Below are positions 1 to 8,457 of a stretch of DNA of 62,290 bases, piece after piece. The stretch is from Bryobacteraceae bacterium. Its GTDB lineage: Bacteria; Acidobacteriota; Terriglobia; Bryobacterales; Bryobacteraceae. Below the pieces are notes generated by a model, which was not told where the DNA came from, made no database searches, and was given only the letters and a program-made list of their open reading frames with translations. The position numbers and the translations under genes are program-made. The DNA lies in the NCBI GenBank assembly GCA_025055455.1, contig JANWXD010000023.1:1-62290 (forward strand), written 5' to 3'. Within the stretch, counting starts at the first letter, position 1. Every line of letters begins with the position of its first letter.

Positions 1-315
1 CGGCACGATGATCGCGTGAAGCCGCGATTCCGCCTCGATCTCCTCGACAGGCGCCTCGAATTCGTACGTCGCCCGGCAGAAGTAGGCTCCGGCAACTTCG
101 TCGGCGGCGCAGGCGGACTCGCGCAAACTCGCTCCCGCGAACCGTACGCTGGCAAGCAATGCCTTCTCCGGCGCGCGCACGTGCTCGAGCTCGTAGAGCG
201 GCATGCGCAACTCATATCGTGCCAGCCGTCCTTCGATCTGCAAGTGCCCGGTGCTGAGGCTTACCATGTGCCCCGCCAGCGACCACGGGAGCAAAAACAC
301 CAACAGCCGCGTCAT
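1..315 (-). CDS. Exported protein of unknown function, 3' end outside the window
   Basis: Only the first 105 codons are present; the gene runs off the left edge. Translation from the ATG at 315 begins MTRLLVFLLPWSLAGHMVSL, a short basic start plus a hydrophobic run that looks like a cleaved signal peptide, followed by a soluble stretch rich in charged residues (from about residue 20 on) with two cysteines near residues 71 and 79. The start codon shares one base with the stop of the upstream AI-2E family gene (TGATG), so the two are probably translated as a coupled pair. I do not recognise the family. A signal peptide plus beta-rich domain ahead of a HupE/UreJ-type membrane part is one possibility, but the deciding C-terminal part is not visible. 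Confidence 0.6.
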   Translation of the reverse strand, partial: MTRLLVFLLPWSLAGHMVSLSTGHLQIEGRLARYELRMPLYELEHVRAPEKALLASVRFAGASLRESACAADEVAGAYFCRATYEFEAPVEEIEAESRLHAIIVP

Positions 316-1376
316 CAGCGAACCACGGCCACTCGCGGACCATACAACTTTTTCAAGCGCACCACGATCACCCGCAGCGTGGCGAGGACCGGGATCGACA
401 GGAACATCCCCGCGACCCCGCCGATCTGCTCGCCGGCCAGCACGCCGAAGATCACCCAGAGGGGATGAAGCGCCACGCCTGCGCTCATCAAGTAGGGTTG
501 TAAGACGTAGTCCTGAAACAGCCGGTACATCAACAAAAAGGCCAGGATCCACAGCGCCATCTGGACCTGTCCTGCGAGCAAAGCCACAAGCAGAATCACG
601 ATCGCGGCCGTGAGCGGCCCGAGCACCGGGATGAACTCCAGCGCGCCTGCCAGCCCAGCCAGCAACGCTGCATAGGGCAAGCCAATCGCCCAGAAGAAGA
701 GCCCGTAGCAGACGAAGGTGGCCGCCGCCAGCAGCACGAGCGCTCGCATGAACTGGCCGAGCAGCACGTGCACGTCCCCGAGCACGTCTTCGACAAACGA
801 CCGCCCGGGTCCTTCGGCCACCCACGCCAGCAGCCGCTCGCGCGCGGCGCCGGCATCCTTGAGGAAGAAGAAGCTCAGGATCGGAACCAGGATGACGAAG
901 CCGAGGTTGGTAATGAGGGACACAGCCCGCTGGACGACTTGGCTCAGTAGCGGCAACGCTTCTTTGGCGTGGGCTGCCAGTTGCTGTCGTGCCGTCTCGA
1001 GGGCCTGCTCCTTCCACGGCTCGGCCCAGGCCGGCGCGGGAATCCGCGCCGCCAGATCCGGATGCGCCAGCCATTCCGGGACATGGCGTGCCAGTTGTAC
1101 CGCTTCCGTCGCGATGCGCGAGCCGAGGGATGCGGCCCCGGCGACGACGGCGGCGATCAGGGCCACATAGACTACCGCCAGCCGCAAAGTGCGCGGCAGT
1201 TTGCGCGGCGCCACGCGCTCGATGAGATCCACCAGCGGCGCGATCAGATACGCGAGCAGCATGGCGAGCGTGAAGATCAAGACGGTCCGCCGGATTCTGT
1301 ACACGATGACGACCGCCAGACCGATGAGGAAAACGGTCCAGGCGGCGCGCGCCGCGCGGGCGTCCCATCCCAGCAT
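315..1376 (-). CDS. AI-2E family transporter (PerM/UPF0118-type permease)
   Basis: A 353-residue polytopic membrane protein. Hydrophobic segments cluster at about residues 12-50 (paired), 68-85, 148-175 and 205-330, which is the usual layout of the AI-2E/PerM family: an N-terminal pair, a long soluble loop (about 85-145) and a C-terminal bundle. The C-terminal motif region with ALEFIPVLGPLTAAI and VLQPYLMS is characteristic of the family. Members export or take up small molecules such as autoinducer-2, or act as Na+/H+ antiporters; the substrate cannot be told from sequence. The ATG at 1376 lies 6 nt after a TAGCAT box and has no Shine-Dalgarno. It is divergent from the carboxyltransferase gene at 1440 and coupled to the downstream exported protein. 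Confidence 0.88.
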   Translation of the reverse strand: MLGWDARAARAAWTVFLIGLAVVIVYRIRRTVLIFTLAMLLAYLIAPLVDLIERVAPRKLPRTLRLAVVYVALIAAVVAGAASLGSRIATEAVQLARHVPEWLAHPDLAARIPAPAWAEPWKEQALETARQQLAAHAKEALPLLSQVVQRAVSLITNLGFVILVPILSFFFLKDAGAARERLLAWVAEGPGRSFVEDVLGDVHVLLGQFMRALVLLAAATFVCYGLFFWAIGLPYAALLAGLAGALEFIPVLGPLTAAIVILLVALLAGQVQMALWILAFLLMYRLFQDYVLQPYLMSAGVALHPLWVIFGVLAGEQIGGVAGMFLSIPVLATLRVIVVRLKKLYGPRVAVVR

Positions 1377-1382
1377 GCCGAT

Positions 1383-1434
1383 ATGCTAACGCACTGTCCG
1401 CCAGCTGTGAAGCCGCGCCGCCACGCACTACACT
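1383..1434. promoter_or_regulatory. Divergent promoters sharing one -35 region
   Basis: The minus-strand promoter reads TTCACA (1411-1406), a 17-nt spacer and TAGCAT (1388-1383), ending 6 nt before the ATG at 1376. The plus-strand promoter uses the same six bases read the other way (TGTGAA, 1406-1411), a 17-nt spacer and TACACT (1429-1434), ending 5 nt before the ATG at 1440. The two transcripts would compete for the same -35 site and both would be leaderless. Confidence 0.45.
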
Positions 1435-1439
1435 GGGAA

Positions 1440-3065
1440 ATGCCGACAGTGACCACGAATTCTCGAAGTGTGACTGCGGCCGCCCGCGGGGCGCACATGC
1501 GCGCGCTGGTGGAAGAGATTCGCCGTCTGGAAGAGCGGTTGCGCGCCGGCGGCGGGCCGACCAAAGTGGAAAAGCAGCACCGCGAAGGCAAGCTCACGGC
1601 GCGCGAGCGCGTGGCCCGGCTTCTCGATCCCGGATCGCGCTTCCTCGAGATCGGCCTGCTGGTGGCCTGGGACAAGTACGAAGGGCAGGCGCCGGGTGCG
1701 GGCGTGGTCACGGGCGTCGGAAAGATCGAAGGCCGGCCGGCCGTCGTGGTCGCCAACGACGCCACGGTGAAAGCCGGCGCCTGGTGGCCGGAGACGATTC
1801 ACAAGATCCTGCGCGCGCAGGAAATCGCCATGCGCAACCGCGTGCCCATCGTGTATCTGGTGGACTCGGCGGGAGTGAACCTACCTTACCAGGACGGCAT
1901 CTTTCCGGGCCAATACGGCGCCGGGCGCATCTTTTACTACAACTCGCTGATGCGCCGGAAACTCAAGGTGCCGCAGTTCGCCGCCGTGATGGGACCGTGT
2001 ATCGCAGGCGGCGCTTACCTGCCGGCGCTGAGCGACGTGATCGTCATGGTGAAGCGCACCAGCTTCATGGGCTTGGGTGGGCCGAACCTGGTCCGCGGCG
2101 CGACCGGCCAAGTGGTGGACGCCGAAACGCTCGGCGGCGCGAGCATGCACACGGCCGTGAGCGGCGTCGCCCATTATGCGGCTGACGACGACGCCCACGC
2201 TTTGGAGCTGATTCGCGGCCGCTTCCGCGACCTGCCGCCCGCACCCCTATGCCCTTCAGGACGGCCTCCGTCGCGCGCCCCGGAGACGCTCTACGGCGTG
2301 CTGCCGGAAGACCACCGCCTTGCCTACGAGATTGAGGAAGTCACCCAAGCGATCTTCGACGCCGGCGACTGGCTGGAATTCCAGCCCGAGCATGCGCCGG
2401 AACTGCTGTGCGCCAACGCGCGGCTCGGCGGGCGTCCCGTCGCGGTGATCGCCAACCGCCGCGGCTTTCTCAAGACGCGCGCGGGAGCCCGCGTCGGAGG
2501 CATTATCTACCCCGAGTCCGCTCGGAAGGTGGCTTACTTTGTCGAAACGGCGGAACGGCACGGCCTGCCGCTTATTTACTTGCAGGACGTCTCCGGATTC
2601 ATGGTGGGCGTCGAAGCCGAAAGCGAGGGCATTATTCGTGCCGGCGCCGAGATGGTCGAGACGATGGCCTGCGCCAGTGTGCCGAAGATCGTTGTGACGC
2701 TGAATCACGCCAGCGGGGCCGGTTACTACGCCATGGCGGGCCAGGGATTCGATCCGCACTTCACCTTCGCCTGGCCGACGGCGCGGATCGGAGTCATGGA
2801 AGGCGACTCGGCGATTCAAGCCATTCACGGGCCCGAGATCGAGAAGTACAGGAGCGCCGGCCAGCCGCTGCCGCCCGAGCTCGAGGCCCGCATCGAGAAG
2901 ACCCGGGCCGATTACGAGCGCTGGCTGGACGCGCGCTACGCCGCGGCGCGAGGCCACGTGGACGCCATCATCGATCCAGCGGAAACACGCGAGATTCTAG
3001 TGTTCGCGCTCGAAGTTACGGCCTATCGCGGACACCGCCAACACCTGGCGCTCGAAACGTTATGA
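1440..3065 (+). CDS. Acyl-CoA carboxylase, carboxyltransferase (beta) subunit
   Basis: A 541-residue carboxyltransferase of the biotin-dependent acyl-CoA carboxylases (propionyl-, methylcrotonyl- or geranyl-CoA type). The N-terminal half holds the acyl-CoA-binding region with [16 protein letters not shown] and [15 protein letters not shown]; the second has [24 protein letters not shown] and the [14 protein letters not shown] segment that forms the carboxybiotin oxyanion hole. The 'LPYQDGIFP...GRIFY' stretch resembles methylcrotonyl/geranyl-CoA carboxylases more than propionyl-CoA ones. No biotin carboxylase/BCCP subunit lies in the window, so the partner must be elsewhere. The start at 1440 is chosen because a TACACT box ends 5 nt upstream; ATG 1497 is an alternative. 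It heads an operon with AtuA-like genes and an enoyl-CoA hydratase, which suggests branched or isoprenoid acyl-CoA breakdown. Confidence 0.9.
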   Translation: MPTVTTNSRSVTAAARGAHMRALVEEIRRLEERLRAGGGPTKVEKQHREGKLTARERVARLLDPGSRFLEIGLLVAWDKYEGQAPGAGVVTGVGKIEGRPAVVVANDATVKAGAWWPETIHKILRAQEIAMRNRVPIVYLVDSAGVNLPYQDGIFPGQYGAGRIFYYNSLMRRKLKVPQFAAVMGPCIAGGAYLPALSDVIVMVKRTSFMGLGGPNLVRGATGQVVDAETLGGASMHTAVSGVAHYAADDDAHALELIRGRFRDLPPAPLCPSGRPPSRAPETLYGVLPEDHRLAYEIEEVTQAIFDAGDWLEFQPEHAPELLCANARLGGRPVAVIANRRGFLKTRAGARVGGIIYPESARKVAYFVETAERHGLPLIYLQDVSGFMVGVEAESEGIIRAGAEMVETMACASVPKIVVTLNHASGAGYYAMAGQGFDPHFTFAWPTARIGVMEGDSAIQAIHGPEIEKYRSAGQPLPPELEARIEKTRADYERWLDARYAAARGHVDAIIDPAETREILVFALEVTAYRGHRQHLALETL

Positions 3066-3111
3066 TCCTGCCGCCTGCCACAAGCCACGGGCCACAAGCT
3101 GCGAATCTGCG

Positions 3112-4446
3112 ATGATCCGGATTGCGAACGGGCAGGGCTTTTGGGGCGACTGGCTGGAAGCGCCGGTGCGCCTGCTGGAACAAGGACCGCTCGATTACCT
3201 GACGCTCGACTATCTGGCCGAGGTCACGATGTCCATCCTCCAGAAGCAGCGGCAGCGGGATCCGAATCTGGGCTATGCCCGGGACTTTCCGCCGCTGATG
3301 GCGCGCTTGGAGCGGCTCGTTCGGGAACGTAACGTCAAGGTCATCGCCAACGCCGGCGGGGTCAATCCAGTCGCTTGCGCGCGGGAGGTGTGCCGGATGG
3401 CGCCTTCGCTGAAGGTGGCGGTGGTGCTCGGGGACGACGTGCTCGACAGGATCGATGAATTCCTGGCTAAGGGATACGAGATGAGAAATCTGGACACCGG
3501 CGAGCCTCTCGAGGCCATCCGCGGCCGGATTCTCAGCGCCAACGCCTACCTGGGCGCCTTCCCGCTGGTCAAAGCGCTGGCAACGGGCGCGGACGTGGTG
3601 ATTTCCGGCCGCTGCGCCGACGCGTCTCTCGCCCTCGCCCCCATGATTTATGAATTCGCCTGGCGCGAAGCGGACTGGGACTTGCTCGCTGCCGGCACCG
3701 TGGGCGGCCACATCATCGAGTGCGGGGCGCAAGCGACAGGCGGCAACTGTCAAGCGGGATGGCAAACGATGCCCAATCTGGCGGACATCGGATATCCCAT
3801 ACTCGAAGCCGAGCCCGACGGCACTTTCGTCGTGACCAAGCCGCCCGGCACCGGCGGGCGGGTGGACTTGCACACGGTAAAAGAACAGCTGCTGTACGAG
3901 ATCGGAGACCCGCGGGCCTACATCACGCCGGATTGTATTGCCGACTTCACCACGATCCGACTCGAGGAGTGCGGCCCGGATCGCGTCAGGGTCAGCCGAG
4001 TACGCGGTCGGCCCCGGACGGACTTCCTGAAGCTTTCCATCAGTTACGCCGCAGGCTGGAAGGCGGTGGGGACGCTGGTGTACAGTTGGCCGGACGCGAT
4101 CGACAAGGCGCGGGCCGCCGATCGCATCGTGCGCGAGCGCCTGGCCCGGCTCGGACTTCGTTTCGAGGAGGTTCACAGCGAGGTCCTCGGAGCGGGAGCT
4201 TGCCACGGGCCGGCGGCAGCGCCCGCGCCCGATCCACCCGAGGTGCAGCTGCGCATCGGCGTCCGCAGCCAGGATCGCAGCGCGGTGGACCGCTTCACAC
4301 GCGAGTTGATCCCGCTCGTACTGAGCGGACCGCCCACTGCTACGGGCTATGGCGAGGGGCGGCCCGCGGTCCACGAAGTAGTGGCATTTTGGCCGGCGCT
4401 GATTCCACGGCACGAAATCCAGCCGCGAGTGGAGCAAGTCCCATGA
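3112..4446 (+). CDS. AtuA family protein, large N-terminal part (DUF1446)
   Basis: A 444-residue protein matching the acyclic terpene utilisation AtuA family, which in Pseudomonas is essential for citronellol/geraniol breakdown but has no defined reaction. Family features seen include IGN-like [11 protein letters not shown] at the start, [14 protein letters not shown]-type sequence (here [16 protein letters not shown], about residues 27-42), [11 protein letters not shown] (about 81-91), [14 protein letters not shown] (about 164-177) and [19 protein letters not shown]. The stop overlaps the next ATG by 4 nt (ATGA). In many AtuA proteins the small domain encoded by the next gene is fused to the C-terminus; here it is separate. 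The 46-nt gap after the carboxyltransferase contains two copies of GCCACAAGC. Confidence 0.85.
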   Translation: MIRIANGQGFWGDWLEAPVRLLEQGPLDYLTLDYLAEVTMSILQKQRQRDPNLGYARDFPPLMARLERLVRERNVKVIANAGGVNPVACAREVCRMAPSLKVAVVLGDDVLDRIDEFLAKGYEMRNLDTGEPLEAIRGRILSANAYLGAFPLVKALATGADVVISGRCADASLALAPMIYEFAWREADWDLLAAGTVGGHIIECGAQATGGNCQAGWQTMPNLADIGYPILEAEPDGTFVVTKPPGTGGRVDLHTVKEQLLYEIGDPRAYITPDCIADFTTIRLEECGPDRVRVSRVRGRPRTDFLKLSISYAAGWKAVGTLVYSWPDAIDKARAADRIVRERLARLGLRFEEVHSEVLGAGACHGPAAAPAPDPPEVQLRIGVRSQDRSAVDRFTRELIPLVLSGPPTATGYGEGRPAVHEVVAFWPALIPRHEIQPRVEQVP

Positions 4447-4781
4447 AGATTCCGCTGGCTCGGATCGCCCACGCCCGTTCGGGGGACAAAGGCGACACGG
4501 CGAATATCGGAGTGATCGCTTACCAGGAGCGCTACTATCCCATCCTGGTGCGGGAGGTCACTGCCGAGCGTGTCAAGCGTCACTTTGGCGACCTCGTGCA
4601 AGGCGAAGTCGAGCGCTACGAGCTTCCGAATCTCGGCGCGCTGAACCTCGTTCTGCGCCGGGCGCTGCGCGGCGGAGGCACGGTGTCCCTGCGTGTGGAT
4701 GCGCAGGGCAAGACGCTGGGAGCGGCGTTGCTGCGTATGGAGATCGAAGTCGGTGAGCACGAGCTTGAAGAAGGACCTTGA
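4443..4781 (+). CDS. AtuA C-terminal-like small protein
   Basis: A 112-residue protein beginning [20 protein letters not shown]. The '[16 protein letters not shown]' signature marks the small domain that forms the C-terminal part of AtuA in other bacteria; here it is an independent subunit. The ATG overlaps the AtuA stop (ATGA), so the two parts are probably made in equal amounts and assemble. No catalytic residues are known for this domain. The end of this gene overlaps the start of the enoyl-CoA hydratase by 29 nt. Confidence 0.8.
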   Translation: MKIPLARIAHARSGDKGDTANIGVIAYQERYYPILVREVTAERVKRHFGDLVQGEVERYELPNLGALNLVLRRALRGGGTVSLRVDAQGKTLGAALLRMEIEVGEHELEEGP

Positions 4782-5550
4782 GCGCGGCGTGCTGCGTCTG
4801 ACGCTGGCGCGACCCGAGAAGCGCAACGCGCTCACCTTTGCCATGTGCCGGGAGCTGGTCCAGGCGTTCGAGCAAGCCGATCGAGATACAGCTGTCGGCG
4901 CTGTGTTGCTGCAAGGGGAAGGGAAGGCGTTCTGCGCGGGGATGGACCTCGAGGAAGCGCTTCAGCCGGATGCCGCGGCTCAGGCCGCCGTGCACGAACC
5001 GCTGTTCACCGTGGGGTTGCGCACACGGAAGCCGATCGTGGCCGCCGTGCACGGCCCCGCCTTGGGCGGCGGGGCGGGCTTGGTCGCCAACGCCCACATC
5101 GTCATCGCCTCCGAGGAGGCGAGCTTCGGCCTGACCGAGGTGCGCCTCGGTCTTTGGCCTTTCGTCGTTTTCCGTGCGGTGGCTTGGGCCGTCGGGGAGC
5201 GCCGGACCTTGGAGTTAGCGCTGACGGGGCGCATCTTCGGGGCGGCCGAGGCGCAGCGGCTGGGCTTGGTGCATGAAGTGGTGCCGGCTTCGCTTTTGGC
5301 GGAACGCGCCACAAGTATCGCCGCTACGTTGGCAGCATCGAGCCAGGAGGCTGTACGTCTTGGCCTGGAGTTCGTGCACCGGACGCGGGGCATGTCCGTC
5401 GAGCAGGCCGGCGCACTGGCGGGCGAATTCCGGGCCCGCGCCTTCGCCTCGCGAGATTTTGCGGAGGGCGTGCGAGCATTCCGCGAGCGGCGGCCGGCCA
5501 AGTGGCCGTCGCTCGCGGGGGGCGACGTCGACCAGGAACCCCGCGGTTGA
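4753..5550 (+). CDS. Enoyl-CoA hydratase/isomerase family protein
   Basis: A 265-residue crotonase-fold protein. Recognisable parts are LTLARPEKRNALTFAMCREL near the N-terminus (CoA-binding), AFCAGMDLEE (oxyanion hole, about residues 60-69) and HGPALGGGAGLVANAHIVIASEEASFG (second oxyanion glycine and the usual glutamate region, about 100-126). The start is taken as GTG 4753, which overlaps the previous gene by 29 nt; a TTG at 4765 is possible. By position it would correspond to the hydratase of a terpenoid or leucine-type acyl-CoA pathway (carboxylation, hydration, cleavage). The family also includes isomerases and lyases, so the exact reaction is open. Confidence 0.85.
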   Translation: MSTSLKKDLERGVLRLTLARPEKRNALTFAMCRELVQAFEQADRDTAVGAVLLQGEGKAFCAGMDLEEALQPDAAAQAAVHEPLFTVGLRTRKPIVAAVHGPALGGGAGLVANAHIVIASEEASFGLTEVRLGLWPFVVFRAVAWAVGERRTLELALTGRIFGAAEAQRLGLVHEVVPASLLAERATSIAATLAASSQEAVRLGLEFVHRTRGMSVEQAGALAGEFRARAFASRDFAEGVRAFRERRPAKWPSLAGGDVDQEPRG

Positions 5551-5651
5551 ACTCATGAGCGTGTCCGTCGCTCACAGCGCCCGCGGCCACCCGAGGACGG
5601 GCCCGGCCGATTTGTGCCGGGAACGTGATTGTGGTATCCGAATAACCAGGA

Positions 5652-5852
5652 ATGTCCCGCCGCCGAAAACCAAGACAGGAGGAACGCGACCCGAGTGGCG
5701 TGGACGTGACCCTTATCCGCTGGATGCTCACTCTCACGCCAGCTCAGCGGCTGCGCGTTTTACAAGACCACCTCAACGCGGTGGCGAGCGTCCGTGAAAG
5801 AAATCCCCAGCTGCGACTTCCTGGCGATCCTACGGATCCTTCGCGAGCATGA
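5652..5852 (+). CDS. Small conserved protein paired with a nucleotidyltransferase
   Basis: A 66-residue protein starting MSRRRKPRQEERDPSGVDV, with a basic N-terminus and an amphipathic central part (LIRWMLTLTPAQRLRVLQDH). The pattern 'LIRWMLSLTPxxRLxxLQ' is one I associate with short proteins found directly upstream of, and overlapping, nucleotidyltransferase genes. It overlaps the next gene by 59 nt in another frame, which is strong evidence for co-translation. By analogy with nucleotidyltransferase-based toxin-antitoxin modules it could be the regulatory partner, but no DNA-binding or antitoxin motif is visible, so that role is inference. Confidence 0.6.
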   Translation: MSRRRKPRQEERDPSGVDVTLIRWMLTLTPAQRLRVLQDHLNAVASVRERNPQLRLPGDPTDPSRA

Positions 5853-6324
5853 GGTAGAGTTCGTCGTCGTGGGCGGCGTCGCCGCCGTGCTTCAGGGGGT
5901 GCCGCTAACCACGTTCGATCTGGACGTCGTGCACAAGCGTGACCGCGCCAACGTTGCTCGCCTAGAAAAGGCTCTCGAATCCTTGGAGGCTTATTACCGG
6001 GCGCCCGTCCGCGGGCGGCGACGCCCCGAAACGTCACACCTGCTCTCCGCCGGACATCAGTTACTGATGACGCGATACGGGCCGCTGGACTTGCTGGGCC
6101 AAGTAGGAAAAGGGCGTAGATACGAAGACCTCCAGCCGGACAGTATCTGCACTCAAGTCGGCGAGGGCGTCGAAGTCCACGTTCTGAATCTCGCCGCGTT
6201 GACCCGGATCAAGGAGGAGACGGCGGCAGAGAAGGATCTGGCCGTGCTGCCGCTCCTGCGACGCACCCTGAAAGAGCAAGCTTCCAGGGCCTCGAGACCA
6301 GATCGCAAGCCCGAAGATGCGTGA
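5794..6324 (+). CDS. Nucleotidyltransferase of the AbiEii/DUF6036-like type
   Basis: A 176-residue protein with a minimal nucleotidyltransferase core: VVVGGVAAVLQG (about residues 23-34) followed by TTFDLDVV (about 38-45), the GG...DxD metal-binding arrangement. The middle part (SAGHQLLMTRYGPLDLLGQV) and the end (NLAALTRIKEETAAEKDLAVLPLL) fit the AbiEii/DUF6036-type group, where the lysine-rich helix contacts the nucleotide. It starts at GTG 5794 inside the preceding small gene. Proteins of this group act as toxins or modify tRNA/proteins by NMP transfer; the substrate here is unknown. Codon usage looks like the host's. Confidence 0.75.
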   Translation: MKEIPSCDFLAILRILREHEVEFVVVGGVAAVLQGVPLTTFDLDVVHKRDRANVARLEKALESLEAYYRAPVRGRRRPETSHLLSAGHQLLMTRYGPLDLLGQVGKGRRYEDLQPDSICTQVGEGVEVHVLNLAALTRIKEETAAEKDLAVLPLLRRTLKEQASRASRPDRKPEDA

Positions 6325-6369
6325 GCGGCACAGGCGGCTGCGAGGAACTAGACCTGGAGCCAGCGCGAA

Positions 6370-8376
6370 TTACACCTCGACCACGACGGTGCCGTGGATC
6401 TCTAGCCGCGGGATCTCGGTGCTCCAGATTCCATCGCGCCACTGCCCGCGGAGCACGTGACCGCCGGGCTCGAAGCGGACCGCGCGAGGACGCGCTGGTA
6501 ATCGGATCCGGAGCCGCAACGGGCCCACCGAGGGAATAAAATCGACGACCGCGTAGTCGCTGGCCACTTGCATGCCTGTCGAATTCAGCAGGTGCAGGAG
6601 CAAGAGGTCTTTCTGGCGCCGCAGGACGAGCTCCACGGTGGGTGGGCCAGTGAGCTCGACGATCGGCGTGAACAGTCGGCGCACCAGACGATGCACGATT
6701 TGGCGCACCGCGGGAGCATGGGTGGTCGCGAACAGTTTTCCGAGCGGCCCGTAGAAGCCCACGATCTCTCCGCTGCCGAAGCGGGTCCAGGTGGCGGCCG
6801 CAGCGGCGTCTCGCCGGGTGTCGCAAGCTGGGTGACGTGACTCAATGACTTCCGCTCTGAACGGCTCGACGGCCTGCCACAGTCCGCTGATGTTCGCAAA
6901 CGTGTCTTCGGTGGGCAGATACGCTGTCTGCTGCGTCGGAGAGCCGAGGAGTTTGACGCCTAACGCCTCCGCGAAAAGATGGGCGTTTTCCGCACCCGCC
7001 ACGAGGAGCTTGCCACCGCGGCGCGTGTAGTCGAGCAGCGTATCGCGCACCGCGGCGCCGAGCTCGGGCCAGTCTGGCACGACGATCACCGGATACCGCG
7101 CGGCGACTTCGCTCAGCTTCCATTCCGGGATCACGTCGGTCGAATAATGATTCTCGACGAGGGCATCGACCATACCGCGCGCGGGATGCACCGCGGCGCC
7201 CCAGCTGCCGAACAGCTTGCCGGCCGTGCGATAGAGACTCGTCGTCGAGAAGATCACGCCTACTTGCGGCACGGTCTCCGATTTCCAAGACAACGCCTGG
7301 CGATCTCGGCAGAATTTGGCCAGCTGCGCCATGATGCGAATCAGCCGGTGGTCCAGCCAACCAGCGCGCGTCGGATAGTAGTAGACCTGAAATCCACCGC
7401 CTTGAGCGAGCACGACCGCGGCCTCCTGGCACAATTGATCCACGGACTTGTGCACATGCAGACCTTCCGGTCCGCCGATGGCCTGAAAGCCCCAGGCCAT
7501 CAAGTCCCAGGGTTTGCCAGTTTGCGACAGGTAACGGGCTTCCAGCCGCGCCGCGGAGATAGAGGCATTACCGAGATAGTCACCAGAGATAAAATCGACG
7601 GGGACTTCAGGTCGTTCGGGTGCATAGGTGGAGTAAAACCAGTTACTGGCAATTTGGAATCCAGGCCGGAACTGGTGAATCGCTTCGACGTATCGTCGCA
7701 GGTAACGGCGGAATTGTTCGCGGTTGATCTCGAGAAACTCCAACCATCCGGGCTCGCCGGGTCCCTTTGGCAATGCGCTCAGGCCCGTGGCTTGTCGAAA
7801 CGCTTGCGCCGCCTCGTCGCGGTAATCGGGGTAGGTAGCCCAGCAGTCGCCATCCACCCAAGCCCCGTCCAGGTCGTACTTTCCGATGGCTTCTTTGAGT
7901 TGGGGGATCATGCGGGCGTCCACGTAGGGGCCGAACGTGGAGGTCTGACGATCGTCCGGTGTGCCATCGGGACGACGGCGCGCCCATTCGGGATGTTCCC
8001 GCACGGCCAGCGAGTCCCAAACGCCCGAGAAATGGATGTACAGGGCGACTCCGTAACGGGCGGTCACTTTGCGCCAGATGGCCAGTGAATCCTGAACCAT
8101 CGTTGCGGAGCGACTGACCTGGGAAGGGTAACCGAGAAAGCCGGGGTGGCCCTTGCAGTCGTACTGGACAAAATCGGGTCGGACCTCCTCGAGAAACCGT
8201 TCCACCATCGCCTCGCTCAAATCCCGGCCCAGTTCCCGATCTTCCTCGTTGGGATGGAGGTCGAGGTGGACTCCGAAGAAGCAATCCTTGCGCGGGCGGC
8301 GAGGAGGCGCCACGGCCAGAAGACCGAGGGCCGGTGCGCCGGATGCCAGACAGAACGCGCGACGAGTCAGGGTCAT
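6370..8376 (-). CDS. Exported glycoside-hydrolase-like protein (TIM barrel plus glutaminase-type domain)
   Basis: A 668-residue protein with a Tat-like N-terminus (LTRRAFCLASGAPALGLLAVA). The first 330 residues look like an alpha-L-fucosidase/GHL6-like TIM barrel: HLDLHPNEEDRELG, PDFVQYDCKGHPGF, YGVALYIHFSGVWDS, DLDGAWVDGDCWA and DFISGDYLG. The next ~150 residues resemble the beta-galactosidase trimerisation (glutamine-amidotransferase-like) domain (VDALVENHYSTDVIPEW, VIVVPDWPEL). I start at ATG 8376 because a TAGAAT box ends 7 nt upstream and the Tat motif follows at once. The likely job is hydrolysis of a glycan in the periplasm or outside the cell; the catalytic acid and nucleophile cannot be assigned confidently. 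Confidence 0.65.
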   Translation of the reverse strand: MTLTRRAFCLASGAPALGLLAVAPPRRPRKDCFFGVHLDLHPNEEDRELGRDLSEAMVERFLEEVRPDFVQYDCKGHPGFLGYPSQVSRSATMVQDSLAIWRKVTARYGVALYIHFSGVWDSLAVREHPEWARRRPDGTPDDRQTSTFGPYVDARMIPQLKEAIGKYDLDGAWVDGDCWATYPDYRDEAAQAFRQATGLSALPKGPGEPGWLEFLEINREQFRRYLRRYVEAIHQFRPGFQIASNWFYSTYAPERPEVPVDFISGDYLGNASISAARLEARYLSQTGKPWDLMAWGFQAIGGPEGLHVHKSVDQLCQEAAVVLAQGGGFQVYYYPTRAGWLDHRLIRIMAQLAKFCRDRQALSWKSETVPQVGVIFSTTSLYRTAGKLFGSWGAAVHPARGMVDALVENHYSTDVIPEWKLSEVAARYPVIVVPDWPELGAAVRDTLLDYTRRGGKLLVAGAENAHLFAEALGVKLLGSPTQQTAYLPTEDTFANISGLWQAVEPFRAEVIESRHPACDTRRDAAAAATWTRFGSGEIVGFYGPLGKLFATTHAPAVRQIVHRLVRRLFTPIVELTGPPTVELVLRRQKDLLLLHLLNSTGMQVASDYAVVDFIPSVGPLRLRIRLPARPRAVRFEPGGHVLRGQWRDGIWSTEIPRLEIHGTVVVEV

Positions 8377-8383
8377 GCCACGG

Positions 8384-8389
8384 ATTCTA
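8384..8389 (-). promoter_or_regulatory. -10 box (TAGAAT) 7 nt before the 8376 start
   Basis: On the minus strand TAGAAT is followed by 7 nt and the ATG of the exported glycosidase-like gene. No Shine-Dalgarno fits, so the transcript would begin at or next to the start codon. Confidence 0.4.
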
Positions 8390-8445
8390 CGACAGTTTCG
8401 CCGCCCCGTCCCTGAACGGCCGGCTGTCGTGTGCTCCCAGGTCGC

Positions 8446-8451
8446 TACAAT
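8446..8451 (+). promoter_or_regulatory. -10 box (TACAAT) 6 nt before the ABC ATPase start
   Basis: GCTACAAT ends 6 nt before ATG 8458, again without a Shine-Dalgarno; the -35 region (about 8423-8428) is weak. Confidence 0.4.
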
Positions 8452-8457
8452 CGAAGT

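Noticed and set aside
16-468. Plus-strand frame of 150 codons at the left end
   Set aside because: It lies opposite a minus-strand gene with a signal peptide coupled to the AI-2E gene and has no domain.
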